DNA from: Aerococcus tenax
GTDB lineage: Bacteria; Bacillota; Bacilli; Lactobacillales; Aerococcaceae
Reading direction: 5' to 3'
DNA: 64,000 nt
Assembly (NCBI RefSeq): GCF_003286645.3
Contig: NZ_CP127382.2
Location: 248,001-312,000, forward strand
The position numbers were made by a program, and so were the translations under genes. This document shows positions 37,901 through 45,663 of this stretch, one piece after another (within the stretch, counting starts at the first letter, position 1; each line of letters starts with the position of its first letter). A model generated the notes under the pieces. The model saw only the letters and a list, made by a program, of their open reading frames with translations. It was not told where the DNA came from and made no database searches.

Positions 37901-39069
37901 CCTTTAATGGTAAAAAGTATAAGGCTTTCGGTAAGGGGCTCCAGGCGGGACCTTATAATACTGGATCTGAAGGCTATGTTTTTAGTAAGGATAATATCTT
38001 AGGGGTGGATGACCATGGTGTAACCACCGCGCACCGAGAAGATGGTCATGCCCATACTCACTATATTGAATTTGGCGAATTAAAGGGCTATGAACTTGCC
38101 CAAGTGGAAGAATGGATGGAAGAACAGGGAATAGCAGTTGAAAAGACTAAGGACCAAAGCCCTCAAATCGATCCAGAAAGTGTTGTGCCTGACAAGCGTG
38201 GTGACCGCTACGTCTTCGAAGGTGACAATGGTAAGGAATTTTATGTCTATCCATTTGAATTAAGACCGGACCAAATTGCTGCAGTCGAAGCGGTCTTAGC
38301 TAGAAAAACACTTGACCCTCAAACAGTGTTAGGCAAGGCTGGCGATGGTTACCACTTTAAAGTGAATGGAAAGTCCGTGGTTTACCCAGCTGAAGCTTTA
38401 TCCGATTACCAAGTTGAAAAAATTGAACGGCAACTTTTCTTGAAGAATTTCCAAGCAGATAAAGTGCTTAGCCGTTTTTCACGCGGATACCTCTTCCAAT
38501 TTGACCAAGGCAACCAGTACTTCAGTCAGTCTGAACTCTCAAAAGAACAAATTGCCGCGGTAGAAGAAGTCTTGCAGCAAAGAGCTAGCAAGGCCCCAGA
38601 TAAAGAGCCAGCCACCGATTCAAAAGCAGCTACCGAACAAAAAAACGACGCCGAACGAATTGAAACGGCAAAGGAAGCCTTTCTCGCTTCTCATGGTTTT
38701 AACCCTGAAGAAGTAAAATCCAGAACTGCTGGAGGCTACATCTTTGAAATTTTCGGCACGGAATATAAGCTGACAGTCTATAAGCCAGAATCCGGACAAG
38801 CTAAAAAGGCTAGTGAATTAAGTCCTGACCAAGTTGTCGCAGTGGAAGCAGTGCTCAAATCCCGTGAGCAAGAAAGGGCAAACTTAATTTCTGAAAGCAA
38901 TCACAATCCGTCCTTAGATAATAGTGAGGACAAGAAAGGTCTAGCAGAAAATGTGCTTACTGAAACAGTCAATTCAGAAAATGCTGAAGCCGAAAAAACC
39001 AATGACAAAGAAGTTTCGCCAGAAAATAGTGAGACCAACCTGACCACTGAAGTCAAAGCGGCAAACTAA
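34903..39069 (+). CDS. Giant polyhistidine triad (Pht-like) surface protein
   Basis: Zinc-scavenging surface protein, 1388 residues, larger than pneumococcal Pht proteins (about 800-1040). GTG start; N-terminal hydrophobic signal (about 8-28). Seven HxxHxH triads lie near residues 81, 213, 350, 472, 600, 722 and 795; more degenerate histidine clusters are near 986 and 1048. Triads 2 and 4 share HGDHFHYVPKADL. Long Gln/Lys/Pro-rich linkers separate the modules. The last 300 residues hold about four repeats with a DQIAAVEAVL-type helix. No LPxTG anchor is visible. It lies 17 bp after adcA under the same Zur-boxed promoter, like adcAII-phtD in pneumococcus. Confidence 0.9.
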   Translation: MEKKNIKQAILACSASALLLGGGYYWGYSQGHSGNESTINYVADQGLGKDGAEVKKLSHADDEIEAEQIVVKITDDGYVTSHGDHFHYYNGKVPYDAIISEELIMRDPNYKLRQEDIVNEVRDGYIIKVNGKYYLYLKDPNKAVNVRTKEEIEEQRKLHNVKEDGSHGGHAMTKAEAQAVQAAKAQGRYTTDDGYVFTVGSIVQDTGDAYICAHGDHFHYVPKADLSPAERAAAAAYMAGRSGTSQSGSAGPSRSSGQSIVSQRLNNSPYAGLVNGNNSWQNPQGSTGKISPQNQANQEVQQASQGQRSGLDGLLDQLYKLPMHQRHVESDGLVFDPVKVTKRNNFGYVLPHGDHFHIIPFDQLSDLEIAATEAYLKAGNYNYQAPKDHSKTTASNKKPQTGSQPEKKDQAAPEQKEPAGQKTQEHGQGNKDQGKDLSPLEEARRQGRYTTDDGYIFTPESIVSDQGDGYICQHGDHFHYVPKADLSVNERAQAQAYLNKKSGQAGAQQDQTEKVIRPLDPARPQVNKPGFKPSQIDHPKEAKPQPQKDLNDSPANSQKTLEQMLNELYALPLKERHREGDGLLFDPMKVTRKTKFGYVHPHGDHHHVIPLQELSALEIAATEAHLNNPSYIYQAGKTDQESKPSDSHGEEINHQADESKKQASQVDDRQEEKDQDKVNFLALAQKIAKSAKGKDHKAYTTDDGYRFSPESILEYDSNGLITQHGDHSHYVPFADLDDEEIRQAQDYVNSGKKEIKFVEESQDSADEIDKKLSLIALESGVKKADLKVTGNKVIVPHGNHSHMKNLSDYPSYLRASDFSTAEEYKDYILGLKLSQFKLEHGLQDKEVLRDGDQLLAVLADKTIAKKLDDITLPIDYETVSFSSSKNDQGEKKGEIVAEQPQATPIPEGLFTPQQLAAVNIQMAYPEREENGAFLVYHIDHWHKIEDIHLNAWFNQDKEKIEKAKASMRYLITHPEAKMPPKNGFGVSHNHSEDDKDFYVTFNGKKYKAFGKGLQAGPYNTGSEGYVFSKDNILGVDDHGVTTAHREDGHAHTHYIEFGELKGYELAQVEEWMEEQGIAVEKTKDQSPQIDPESVVPDKRGDRYVFEGDNGKEFYVYPFELRPDQIAAVEAVLARKTLDPQTVLGKAGDGYHFKVNGKSVVYPAEALSDYQVEKIERQLFLKNFQADKVLSRFSRGYLFQFDQGNQYFSQSELSKEQIAAVEEVLQQRASKAPDKEPATDSKAATEQKNDAERIETAKEAFLASHGFNPEEVKSRTAGGYIFEIFGTEYKLTVYKPESGQAKKASELSPDQVVAVEAVLKSREQERANLISESNHNPSLDNSEDKKGLAENVLTETVNSENAEAEKTNDKEVSPENSETNLTTEVKAAN

Positions 39070-39134
39070 GCAGAGAAAATTCATTTATTTAATCGCTTAA
39101 AAATTTGCTTAAGTCACAATACTAAGGCAAGAGG

Positions 39135-39186
39135 CTCCCTCTAAAGTTTACTTGAAACGAGCTAAAACTTTAGGGGGAGTTTTTTC
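39135..39186 (+). terminator. adcA-pht terminator
   Basis: CTCCCTCTAAAGTTT (39135-39149) pairs with AAACTTTAGGGGGAG (39165-39179), followed by six T. Confidence 0.9.
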
Positions 39187-39200
39187 TTGGTCCTTCGCTT

Positions 39201-39237
39201 ATCAACCGCTTTCATTATCAGTTAAATTTGCTATAAT
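39201..39237 (+). promoter_or_regulatory. lplA promoter with candidate cre
   Basis: Extended -10 TGCTATAAT (39229-39237). ATCAACCGCTTTCA (39201-39214), read on the minus strand as TGAAAGCGGTTGAT, matches about 12 of 14 cre positions and lies over the -35 region. Confidence 0.5.
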
Positions 39238-39290
39238 AAGCTCTGGTAAGCTTTATTAAATATGAATTAGTCATGAGAGGAAGGAAAACA

Positions 39291-40304
39291 ATGATTTTTG
39301 TAGATAATAATAATCACTATGATGCTTCGGTTAATATTGCCTTGGAGACTTATTTGGTTGAAAACCGCCTAGTCGATGAACCCATCCTACTATTTTATAT
39401 CAATGATCCTTCGATTATTATTGGACGCAACCAAAATACCTATGAAGAGATTAACCAACGTTATGTGGATGAGCATAATATCCAAGTGGTTCGTCGCATG
39501 TCCGGTGGGGGAGCGGTTTATCATGACCGGGGCAACTTTTCCTTCTGCTTTATTAAAGATGATGATGGTAGTTTCCGTGACTTTGCCTCCTTTACTAAAC
39601 CGGTGATCGATGCCCTCCATAAGATGGGGGTGGAAGGCGCTGCCCTAAAGGGGCGTAATGACTTAGTGATTGGTGACCAAAAATTTTCCGGTAATGCCAT
39701 GTACGCTAAGGATGGTCGGATGACTGCCCACGGGACCATTCTATTTGATGCGGACTTAAATGAGGTCAACAATGCCCTTAAACCCCGTAAAGAAAAATTC
39801 GAATCCAAAGGGATTAAGTCGGTTCGGTCACGGGTAACCAATATCAAACCCTTTGTCGACGAGGAGTATAAGAACCTCTCCACAGAAGAGTTCCGTGACC
39901 GGATCCTACTCGAAATCTTTGGGGTTAAAAATCGTGAAGAAGTGCCTGAGTTAAAATTAACCCCTGAAATTTGGCAAGGAGTTATGGATTTACGGGCTGA
40001 ACGGATGGGAAACTGGAACTGGAATTATGGACAATCCCCTGACTTTGATATCCAAGGTTCACATAAATTCCCCTTCGGCTTTGTGGATTTGCGGTTGAAT
40101 GTTTCTAAGGGACTCATTAGCCAAGCCAAGATCTACGGGGACTTCTTCGGTCTAGGAGAAATTTCTGATGTGGAAGAAGCCTTGGATGGTGTCAAATACG
40201 ACCGTCAAGCCATGGTTGATGCCTTAAGTGATCTAGACCTAAATAAATATCTCGGCGATATCACTGCGGAAGAATTAGTGGATATTGTATTCCAAGAAGT
40301 CTAG
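39291..40304 (+). CDS. lplA: Lipoate-protein ligase A
   Basis: Attaches free lipoate to E2/GcvH-type proteins by way of lipoyl-AMP. 337 residues from ATG 39291, chosen because GAGAGGAAGG (39276-39285) precedes it; an in-frame ATG at 39273 has no good RBS. Catalytic-domain motifs: IIIGRNQNTYEEIN, RRMSGGGAVYHDRGN, and the lysine in GRNDLVIGDQKFSGNAM; a C-terminal accessory domain follows (about 245-337). No lipoate-dependent enzyme genes are adjacent. Confidence 0.92.
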   Translation: MIFVDNNNHYDASVNIALETYLVENRLVDEPILLFYINDPSIIIGRNQNTYEEINQRYVDEHNIQVVRRMSGGGAVYHDRGNFSFCFIKDDDGSFRDFASFTKPVIDALHKMGVEGAALKGRNDLVIGDQKFSGNAMYAKDGRMTAHGTILFDADLNEVNNALKPRKEKFESKGIKSVRSRVTNIKPFVDEEYKNLSTEEFRDRILLEIFGVKNREEVPELKLTPEIWQGVMDLRAERMGNWNWNYGQSPDFDIQGSHKFPFGFVDLRLNVSKGLISQAKIYGDFFGLGEISDVEEALDGVKYDRQAMVDALSDLDLNKYLGDITAEELVDIVFQEV

Positions 40305-40394
40305 AAAATGCCTTCTTGGGGATAATTTGAGGAAAAATGCTAAAACCGTCTGTATGAGAGAGCGGTCTGTGGATAAAAACTGAATAATTAAACT

Positions 40395-40463
40395 GGAGCT
40401 GTGGCTAAGTGGAAAACTCTGCCTAACTGATAGGTAGGCAGTCCCCAGTCACAGCTTCTTTTT
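40395..40463 (+). terminator. Branched terminator after lplA
   Basis: GAGCTGTG (40396-40403) pairs with CACAGCTTC (40450-40458); an inner hairpin CTGCCTA / TAGGCAG lies at 40419-40441; CTTTTT follows. Confidence 0.65.
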
Positions 40464-40576
40464 GCGTGTTTCCATTTCTTTAGAAAGACTTTAGAATTGC
40501 TTGGCAATCTATTGAGAAGCGGCTGGCATAATAAACAGTGTCAAGAAGAGATCAGATATGAAAGTGAGGGATTAGC

Positions 40577-41497
40577 ATGGAAGAAGTGCTAAGAGTTGAC
40601 CAGCTGACCAAGACTTATGGCAAGCAAGTAGCTTTAGACCAAGTGTCTCTAAGTCTTAAGGCAGGGGAAATTTATGGCTTAATCGGACGTAATGGGGCAG
40701 GGAAAACTACCCTGCTCAAAGCAATTGTCCGTTTGATCAAACCAAGCTCGGGTAAAGTGTCCTTGTTCCATTCGGAAAGTAGCCGGGAGTGGACCAAGGC
40801 CTTGGAACGCACCGGGGCAGTGATTGAAAGTCCCGTGGCCTATGACGCCTTAACTGCAGAGCAAAATTTACACTATTATTGTAAATTACGTGGAGTGGTT
40901 GATGAGGACCGGGTGGTAAAGGAAACCTTAGACTTGGTTGGCCTGACCCAAGACCGCAAGAAAGCCTATAAATCCTTTTCTATGGGGATGAAACAAAAAT
41001 TAGGCATTGGGATTGCCTTATTAACCCAGCCTGACCTATTAATTCTCGATGAACCGATCAATGGCTTAGACCCGATTGCCATCAGCCATTTCCGTCAATT
41101 AGTTAAACGGTTAAGCCAGGAAAAGCAAATGACTATTATCATTTCTAGTCATATTCTTTCTGAACTTTATCAAACGGCTAGCCGCTTTGGCTTCATTAAT
41201 CAGGGGCGGCTTATCCAAGAAATGACTAAAGAGGAATTTGAGCAAATGAACCGGGAGTATATTGTCTTACAAACTAGTCAAGTATCCCAGGCCAGCCGTC
41301 TATTGTCTGAACAAGGGCAGTCGAACTTTAAAGTGGTGGATGAAGAAACCATCCATATTTTCACCTCTGACCAAAAGATTCAGCCCTACATTCAGCTCTT
41401 TAGTCAGGCGGATGTGCCTATCGATGCCATTTATTTTTCTCACAAAAACTTAGAAGATTATTTTACCGGCATTGTCGAAGAGAAAGGAGACCAATAG
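40577..41497 (+). CDS. ABC transporter ATP-binding protein (BcrA-like)
   Basis: ATPase of an exporter. 306 residues: Walker A IGRNGAGKTTL (about 36-46), signature SFSMGMKQKLGIGIAL (about 135-150), Walker B LLILDEPINGLDP, His switch IISSHILSEL. The C-terminal extension (about 220-306) is typical of BcrA/lantibiotic-immunity-type proteins. The permease gene follows after 3 bp. A convergent two-component system lies beyond the next terminator, so the set may respond to a cell-wall-active peptide (inference only). Confidence 0.87.
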   Translation: MEEVLRVDQLTKTYGKQVALDQVSLSLKAGEIYGLIGRNGAGKTTLLKAIVRLIKPSSGKVSLFHSESSREWTKALERTGAVIESPVAYDALTAEQNLHYYCKLRGVVDEDRVVKETLDLVGLTQDRKKAYKSFSMGMKQKLGIGIALLTQPDLLILDEPINGLDPIAISHFRQLVKRLSQEKQMTIIISSHILSELYQTASRFGFINQGRLIQEMTKEEFEQMNREYIVLQTSQVSQASRLLSEQGQSNFKVVDEETIHIFTSDQKIQPYIQLFSQADVPIDAIYFSHKNLEDYFTGIVEEKGDQ

Positions 41498-41500
41498 ACC

Positions 41501-42280
41501 ATGTTAAGAGCAGATTTTTATCGATTGTTTCATAGCAAGGGCTTTTACATTACCCAGCTGGTTTTGATTCTGGTAGTCGCCTTCTGTGTCTGGGATAAGG
41601 GTGTTTTCTCAATGACTGTCAGTGAACAAAATGCTCAGGAAATCGCCCAAAGGACCGATCTTATCCGAGAAATGGCCTGGACCAGTCACCAAGCCGTTAT
41701 GGCCATGTCAACCATGGCAGCCTTTCTAATCTATTTCTCTCTCCCCCTCTTTTATATGACTGTGGGAGCGGATTTAAATAGTGGGACCTTAAAGAATATT
41801 ATTAGTAGCGGGATGTCTAGGACTCATTACTTCTTTTCCAAGTATAGTGTTTTTCTTATGGTGACAGCCCTGCAATTCATCTTTTATTACGGAACGACTT
41901 ACCTGGTAGCGGGCCTTACCAATGGCTTTGACGCCTTAAGCTTAGAGTGGCTTGGTAATTTTATCAGGGTATTCTTGGTGCAGTACCTCTCCCTCCAAGG
42001 CGTCTTTGCGGTAACGATGCTGGTTATTTTCCTAACCCTCTCCAATGTGTGGAGTATCTTAGCGACTATTGTGGTGCCCTTGGTACTAACGGTCGTTCAG
42101 ATTGCTTACTTTGCTGAAAGTAAAATTTTCGCCTACCTGAATTTCCAAAGTATGCTCAACCAGGCTGGCGCCTTAACTTTGGATAGTGAATTTTTCTTAG
42201 AATTTACCCCCTTAGCCCTCTTAGTGATCGCAGTCTGCCTCTTAATCGCCTTAATGTCATTTAAACAGCGCGATTTCTAA
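41501..42280 (+). CDS. ABC transporter permease (ABC-2 type)
   Basis: 259 residues, six predicted membrane segments (about 18-35, 75-95, 118-140, 160-185, 192-212, 236-254). The short cytosolic loop SGTLKNIISSGMSRTHYF is typical of BcrB/NatB-like permeases that pair with BcrA-type ATPases. Substrate unknown. Confidence 0.83.
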   Translation: MLRADFYRLFHSKGFYITQLVLILVVAFCVWDKGVFSMTVSEQNAQEIAQRTDLIREMAWTSHQAVMAMSTMAAFLIYFSLPLFYMTVGADLNSGTLKNIISSGMSRTHYFFSKYSVFLMVTALQFIFYYGTTYLVAGLTNGFDALSLEWLGNFIRVFLVQYLSLQGVFAVTMLVIFLTLSNVWSILATIVVPLVLTVVQIAYFAESKIFAYLNFQSMLNQAGALTLDSEFFLEFTPLALLVIAVCLLIALMSFKQRDF

Positions 42281-42303
42281 AAATTAGCCATTGAATAGTA
42301 ATG

Positions 42304-42358
42304 AAAAACCGACCTCGATGACTTAGAATAAGCCTCTAAGTCAAGAGGTCGGTTATTT
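42304..42358. terminator. Bidirectional terminator
   Basis: AACCGACCTC (42307-42316) / GAGGTCGGTT (42345-42354) with an inner GACTTAGA / TCTAAGTC pair; A-rich before, T-rich after. Separates the ABC genes from the convergent kinase gene. Confidence 0.85.
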
Positions 42359-42362
42359 GTTG

Positions 42363-43298
42363 TTAATCTGAACCTTCACTAGCTGGCCAAGTGATTTGGC
42401 TGGTGAAGCTACCTTCTTGGTAGGTCATGGAGAGTTGCCCCTGAGTGAGATCAACTAATTCTTGGATAATAAACAAGCCTAAACCCGAAGAAAGTTGGTC
42501 GTTGGCAAGGTTTTCTGCGTAGAAGCGCTTGGTTAATTGGTCTAAATGTTGGACGGCTTGCTGACTTTGATTTGACAGGGTCAAGTGGACCTGCTTGTTG
42601 TCTTTTTTGACCTGGATATTTAATTGAGAGTGGCCATGCTTAATCACATTGCCCAAAAGATTATCCAGAATACGGTTTAAAAGATCCGGGCTATTGTCAA
42701 TATAGCAAGCTTCCTCAATGGCTAAGTGAATCTGAAAATCATCATTAAGGCGGTCGTAGTAATGGAGTAAGTTTTCCTTTACCGCTTGGCTGAGGTCTAC
42801 TGGCTCAAGCTGCACTTGGACTTGACCTTCGATAAGTTTTTGATAGCTGAGTAATTCTTCTAAGCGGTGAGCGACTTGGCTGAGATGTTGGTTGATTTTC
42901 AATAGCTTTTCTTTTTCAACCGAGTCTAAACTACCTTCTGAATCCAAAAGCTGCTGGCAGTAGCCGCTGGCAACGGTGAGGGGAGTTCTGATATCATGGG
43001 CAATATTATGGATGGCTTGGTCAAGACTATTCTTTTCTTGGAGGTTTTTAATCCGCAAAGTTTGTAAGTCATCGAAGAGTTGGTTAGCCTCCCTAATTAC
43101 TTGGTGGAGGTCCTTATCATTCAGGGAACTGGTGAGTAGGCGGTTAGATTGTTCTTCTCTTCGGTAGGCCATGTCTTGGCTAAAGTTCCGCAGAGCTTTT
43201 TTCATTTTCAGATAGCGGTAGAGCAAGAATAAAGATAAGATGCAAAGTAGCAGGGTCAATCCTGGTCCCCCCTGGCTAGTCTGACACCAATCCCCCAA
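42363..43298 (-). CDS. Sensor histidine kinase, small single-membrane-segment type
   Basis: 311 residues if begun at the TTG shown; the start is uncertain because the membrane segment (about 14-30) lies before the first ATG. H-box HNIAHDIRTPLTVASGY (His about 99), N-box NLLGNVIKHG, G-box SSGLGLFIIQEL; the D/F box is weak, as in BceS-like and lantibiotic-type kinases. The gene overlaps the 3' end of its response regulator by about 43 bp. Probable sensor for the neighbouring ABC exporter or for envelope stress (inference). Confidence 0.82.
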   Translation of the reverse strand: MGDWCQTSQGGPGLTLLLCILSLFLLYRYLKMKKALRNFSQDMAYRREEQSNRLLTSSLNDKDLHQVIREANQLFDDLQTLRIKNLQEKNSLDQAIHNIAHDIRTPLTVASGYCQQLLDSEGSLDSVEKEKLLKINQHLSQVAHRLEELLSYQKLIEGQVQVQLEPVDLSQAVKENLLHYYDRLNDDFQIHLAIEEACYIDNSPDLLNRILDNLLGNVIKHGHSQLNIQVKKDNKQVHLTLSNQSQQAVQHLDQLTKRFYAENLANDQLSSGLGLFIIQELVDLTQGQLSMTYQEGSFTSQITWPASEGSD

Positions 43299-43948
43299 AT
43301 GGTTTCAATATAGTCCTGGCTGGGATCTAATTGAGTCAATTTCTTACGCAGGTTGGAGAGGTGGGTGTTTAAGGTATTGTCTTCGGCGATATATTGCGCC
43401 TGCCAGATAGATTCATAGAGTCGCTCCTTGGTGAAAATTTGCTTAGGGTGGCTGAGCAATTTGTGAAAGATCTTGGCTTCGATTTTAGTCAGGCGGATGG
43501 CTTCCTGGTCCGTATAGATCAGAAACTGCTTAGGATCAAAGTGGATGGCTTGAAAGTCAATGACTTGGTCTGACTGATCTTTAGCCTGTTGGTTGCTTTG
43601 CCGCAATTGCACCGTAATTCGGGCTAAGACTTCTTTATTGTTAAAGGGCTTAGTAATGTAGTCATTGGCCCCTTTTAAGAGGTATTCACTGACCAGGTCT
43701 TTATCCCCCAGGGCTGTCAGCATGATGACCGGGATTTGGCTGCTTTGACGAATATAGTCCAGGACTTCGTCGCCTTTCTTGCCGGGAAGGAGGATATCTA
43801 GGAGCACTAAGTCGATGTCCTCTTGGTCAAAGAGTCGGATGGCTTCAGTTCCGGAAAAAGCTTGTTGGATTTGGTAATTCTGACTCAGGAGGTCTTTAAG
43901 CATTGTGTTAATGTCATCATTATCTTCCACAATCATGATTTGTTTCAT
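43256..43948 (-). CDS. OmpR-family response regulator
   Basis: 230 residues: receiver with acidic pair ED (8-9), phosphoacceptor Asp51 in VLLDILLPG, and ITKPF; winged-helix effector with TIWGIGVRL at the end. It precedes the kinase in the same transcript and reads toward the ABC genes. Confidence 0.88.
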   Translation of the reverse strand: MKQIMIVEDNDDINTMLKDLLSQNYQIQQAFSGTEAIRLFDQEDIDLVLLDILLPGKKGDEVLDYIRQSSQIPVIMLTALGDKDLVSEYLLKGANDYITKPFNNKEVLARITVQLRQSNQQAKDQSDQVIDFQAIHFDPKQFLIYTDQEAIRLTKIEAKIFHKLLSHPKQIFTKERLYESIWQAQYIAEDNTLNTHLSNLRKKLTQLDPSQDYIETIWGIGVRLARGDQD

Positions 43949-44061
43949 GCAACCACGCCTTTCACTTGATTTTTACCAGTATTGTAACATGGACTAGGCG
44001 GATTATTCTCTTATTTCTCGAGCGAAGTTTATAATAGAAGGCAGAAAGAGGAGTGATAACC

Positions 44062-44361
44062 ATGTCTTTAACCCAATCTCAAAGAGAAGAAACTAAACAA
44101 GCGCTTAAAGCGGCCTTTAAAAAGACTGGCTTAAGCAAGCAGGAGCTAGCTGACATTTTGGAGACGAGTGAATCTTACCTGGACCAGGTCTTTCAATTAC
44201 AAGGCCAACGTTTAGAAGATGCCTGGATCTTAAAAAATTATCTCAATACTTATTTAAACGAGCACGGCCAAGAGCCAGTGCCCTTTCAAGCCCTGGGGGG
44301 GGATTACCATGATTATTGGTTCTTAGATGCCGATCTCATTGAGCGTGGTCTATTAAAGTAA
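44062..44361 (+). CDS. DUF2316 family protein
   Basis: 99 residues, probable small DNA-binding protein: an HTH-like segment TGLSKQELADILETSESYLDQV (about 23-44, shown here for position) precedes a C-terminal part ending DYWFLDADLIERGLL. ATG 44062 is chosen over a GTG at 44053 because AGAGGAG (44046-44052) fits it. Function unknown; the family is common in Lactobacillales. Confidence 0.75.
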   Translation: MSLTQSQREETKQALKAAFKKTGLSKQELADILETSESYLDQVFQLQGQRLEDAWILKNYLNTYLNEHGQEPVPFQALGGDYHDYWFLDADLIERGLLK

Positions 44362-44363
44362 AA

Positions 44364-44455
44364 AAGCACCCCCACTAGTGTAGTGCCCCCCAAAAGTTGA
44401 ATTCTTAGTCCAACTTATTGGGGTCACCATATAGCCTCGGGAGTGCTTTTTTGTA
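44364..44455. terminator. Terminator stem carrying an inner palindrome
   Basis: Outer pairing AAAAAGCAC / GTGCTTTTTT encloses a second hairpin, GTGCCCCCCAAAAGTTG (44383-44399) with CCAACTTATTGGGGTCAC (44410-44427). The inner arms resemble the ends of IS3-family elements (inference). Confidence 0.6.
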
Positions 44456-44502
44456 GCGGGTTGAAGGCTAGTGAGAGTGCTTATTCAAATGATTTTATTT
44501 CT

Positions 44503-45468
44503 TTATTCATTAGGAAGTGACCAGTCTAAATCAGGCCCCACCGGAACGATTCCATTGGGGTTAATGGTCGGATGGCTGGTGTAGTAGTGTTCCTTAATGT
44601 GGGAGAAGTTTACCGTTTCTTTGATGCCCGGCCATTGATAGAGCTTACGGGTGTAGAGCCAGAGAGCTGGGTAGTCGGTTAAGTTTCTAATATTACACTT
44701 GAAGTGGCCGTAATAAACGGAATCAAAACGAACCAAGGTGGTAAAGAGCCGCCAATCAGCCTCTGTGACTTGGTCCCCAACCAGGTAATCATGGTGACTT
44801 AAGTGGTCCTCTAAGCGGTCCAATTCCTTAAATAATTGGTCCACTTCTTCTTCATAGACAGATTGCTTGGTCGCAAAGCCCGCCTTGTAAACGCCATTAT
44901 TAACCTTAGGATAGATTTCATCATTCCATTGGTCAATCTCATTGCGTAGCTTTTCTGGATAGTAGTCGCCTGTTTTTGCGCCAATATCATCAAAGGCTTG
45001 GTTAAACATCCGCATAATTTCGGAAGACTCATTATTAACAATGGTATCGGTCTTCTTGTCGTAGAGAACGGGAACCGTGACCCGACCGCTATAATTAGGA
45101 TCAACATGGGTATAGATTTGATAGAGATAGTCAGCGTCAAAGAGCGGATCTTTGATCACGCCGTCAGCTTCTTCAAAGGTCCAGCCGTTTTCGCCCATAT
45201 GGGGATGGACAACCGAGATTGAAATCATATCTTCTAGCCCCTTGAGTGCCCGCATAATGAGGGCACGACTGGCCCAGGGGCAGGCATAGGACACATAGAG
45301 GTGGTAGCGGCCAGCTTCAGCCTTAAAGCCTCCTTGGCCTGTGGGCCCGGGGGAGCCGTCTTTAGTAATCCAGTTTCTAAATTGGGAGTCTTTGCGGACA
45401 AAGTGGCCCCCAGTACTTTCGGTATCGTACCACTTGTCATACCATTTACCGTCAACTAATAATCCCAT
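44503..45468 (-). CDS. Glutathionyl-hydroquinone reductase-like protein (Xi-class GST)
   Basis: 321 residues. Thioredoxin-fold N-terminal half with the catalytic-cysteine motif SYACPWASRA (Cys about residue 63), long Xi-class insertion, and an all-helical C-terminal GST domain with YLVGDQVTEADWRLFTTLVRFD. The family (YqjG/ECM4) reduces glutathionyl-hydroquinones. Whether this organism makes or imports glutathione cannot be seen here. Confidence 0.9.
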   Translation of the reverse strand: MGLLVDGKWYDKWYDTESTGGHFVRKDSQFRNWITKDGSPGPTGQGGFKAEAGRYHLYVSYACPWASRALIMRALKGLEDMISISVVHPHMGENGWTFEEADGVIKDPLFDADYLYQIYTHVDPNYSGRVTVPVLYDKKTDTIVNNESSEIMRMFNQAFDDIGAKTGDYYPEKLRNEIDQWNDEIYPKVNNGVYKAGFATKQSVYEEEVDQLFKELDRLEDHLSHHDYLVGDQVTEADWRLFTTLVRFDSVYYGHFKCNIRNLTDYPALWLYTRKLYQWPGIKETVNFSHIKEHYYTSHPTINPNGIVPVGPDLDWSLPNE

Positions 45469-45663
45469 CGATTAATCGCTCCTTTTACTTGTTTTTAGGT
45501 CATATAAGCTTCTTATTTACTATATAAGACCAATCCCTAAATGAAAAATGATTTGCTCCTTTTTCTTGTATGGGTAAAAAACCAAGAAATGATTTAATGT
45601 CAGAGAAAATAATGGTAAAATGTTCAGGTACTCAAAGTAATTTAATTAAAAAGGATGATGAAT

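Noticed and set aside
34903..39069. Pht-like gene as several fused or frameshifted genes
   Set aside because: One continuous frame with a single signal peptide and regularly spaced triads; no internal stop or sign of fusion.
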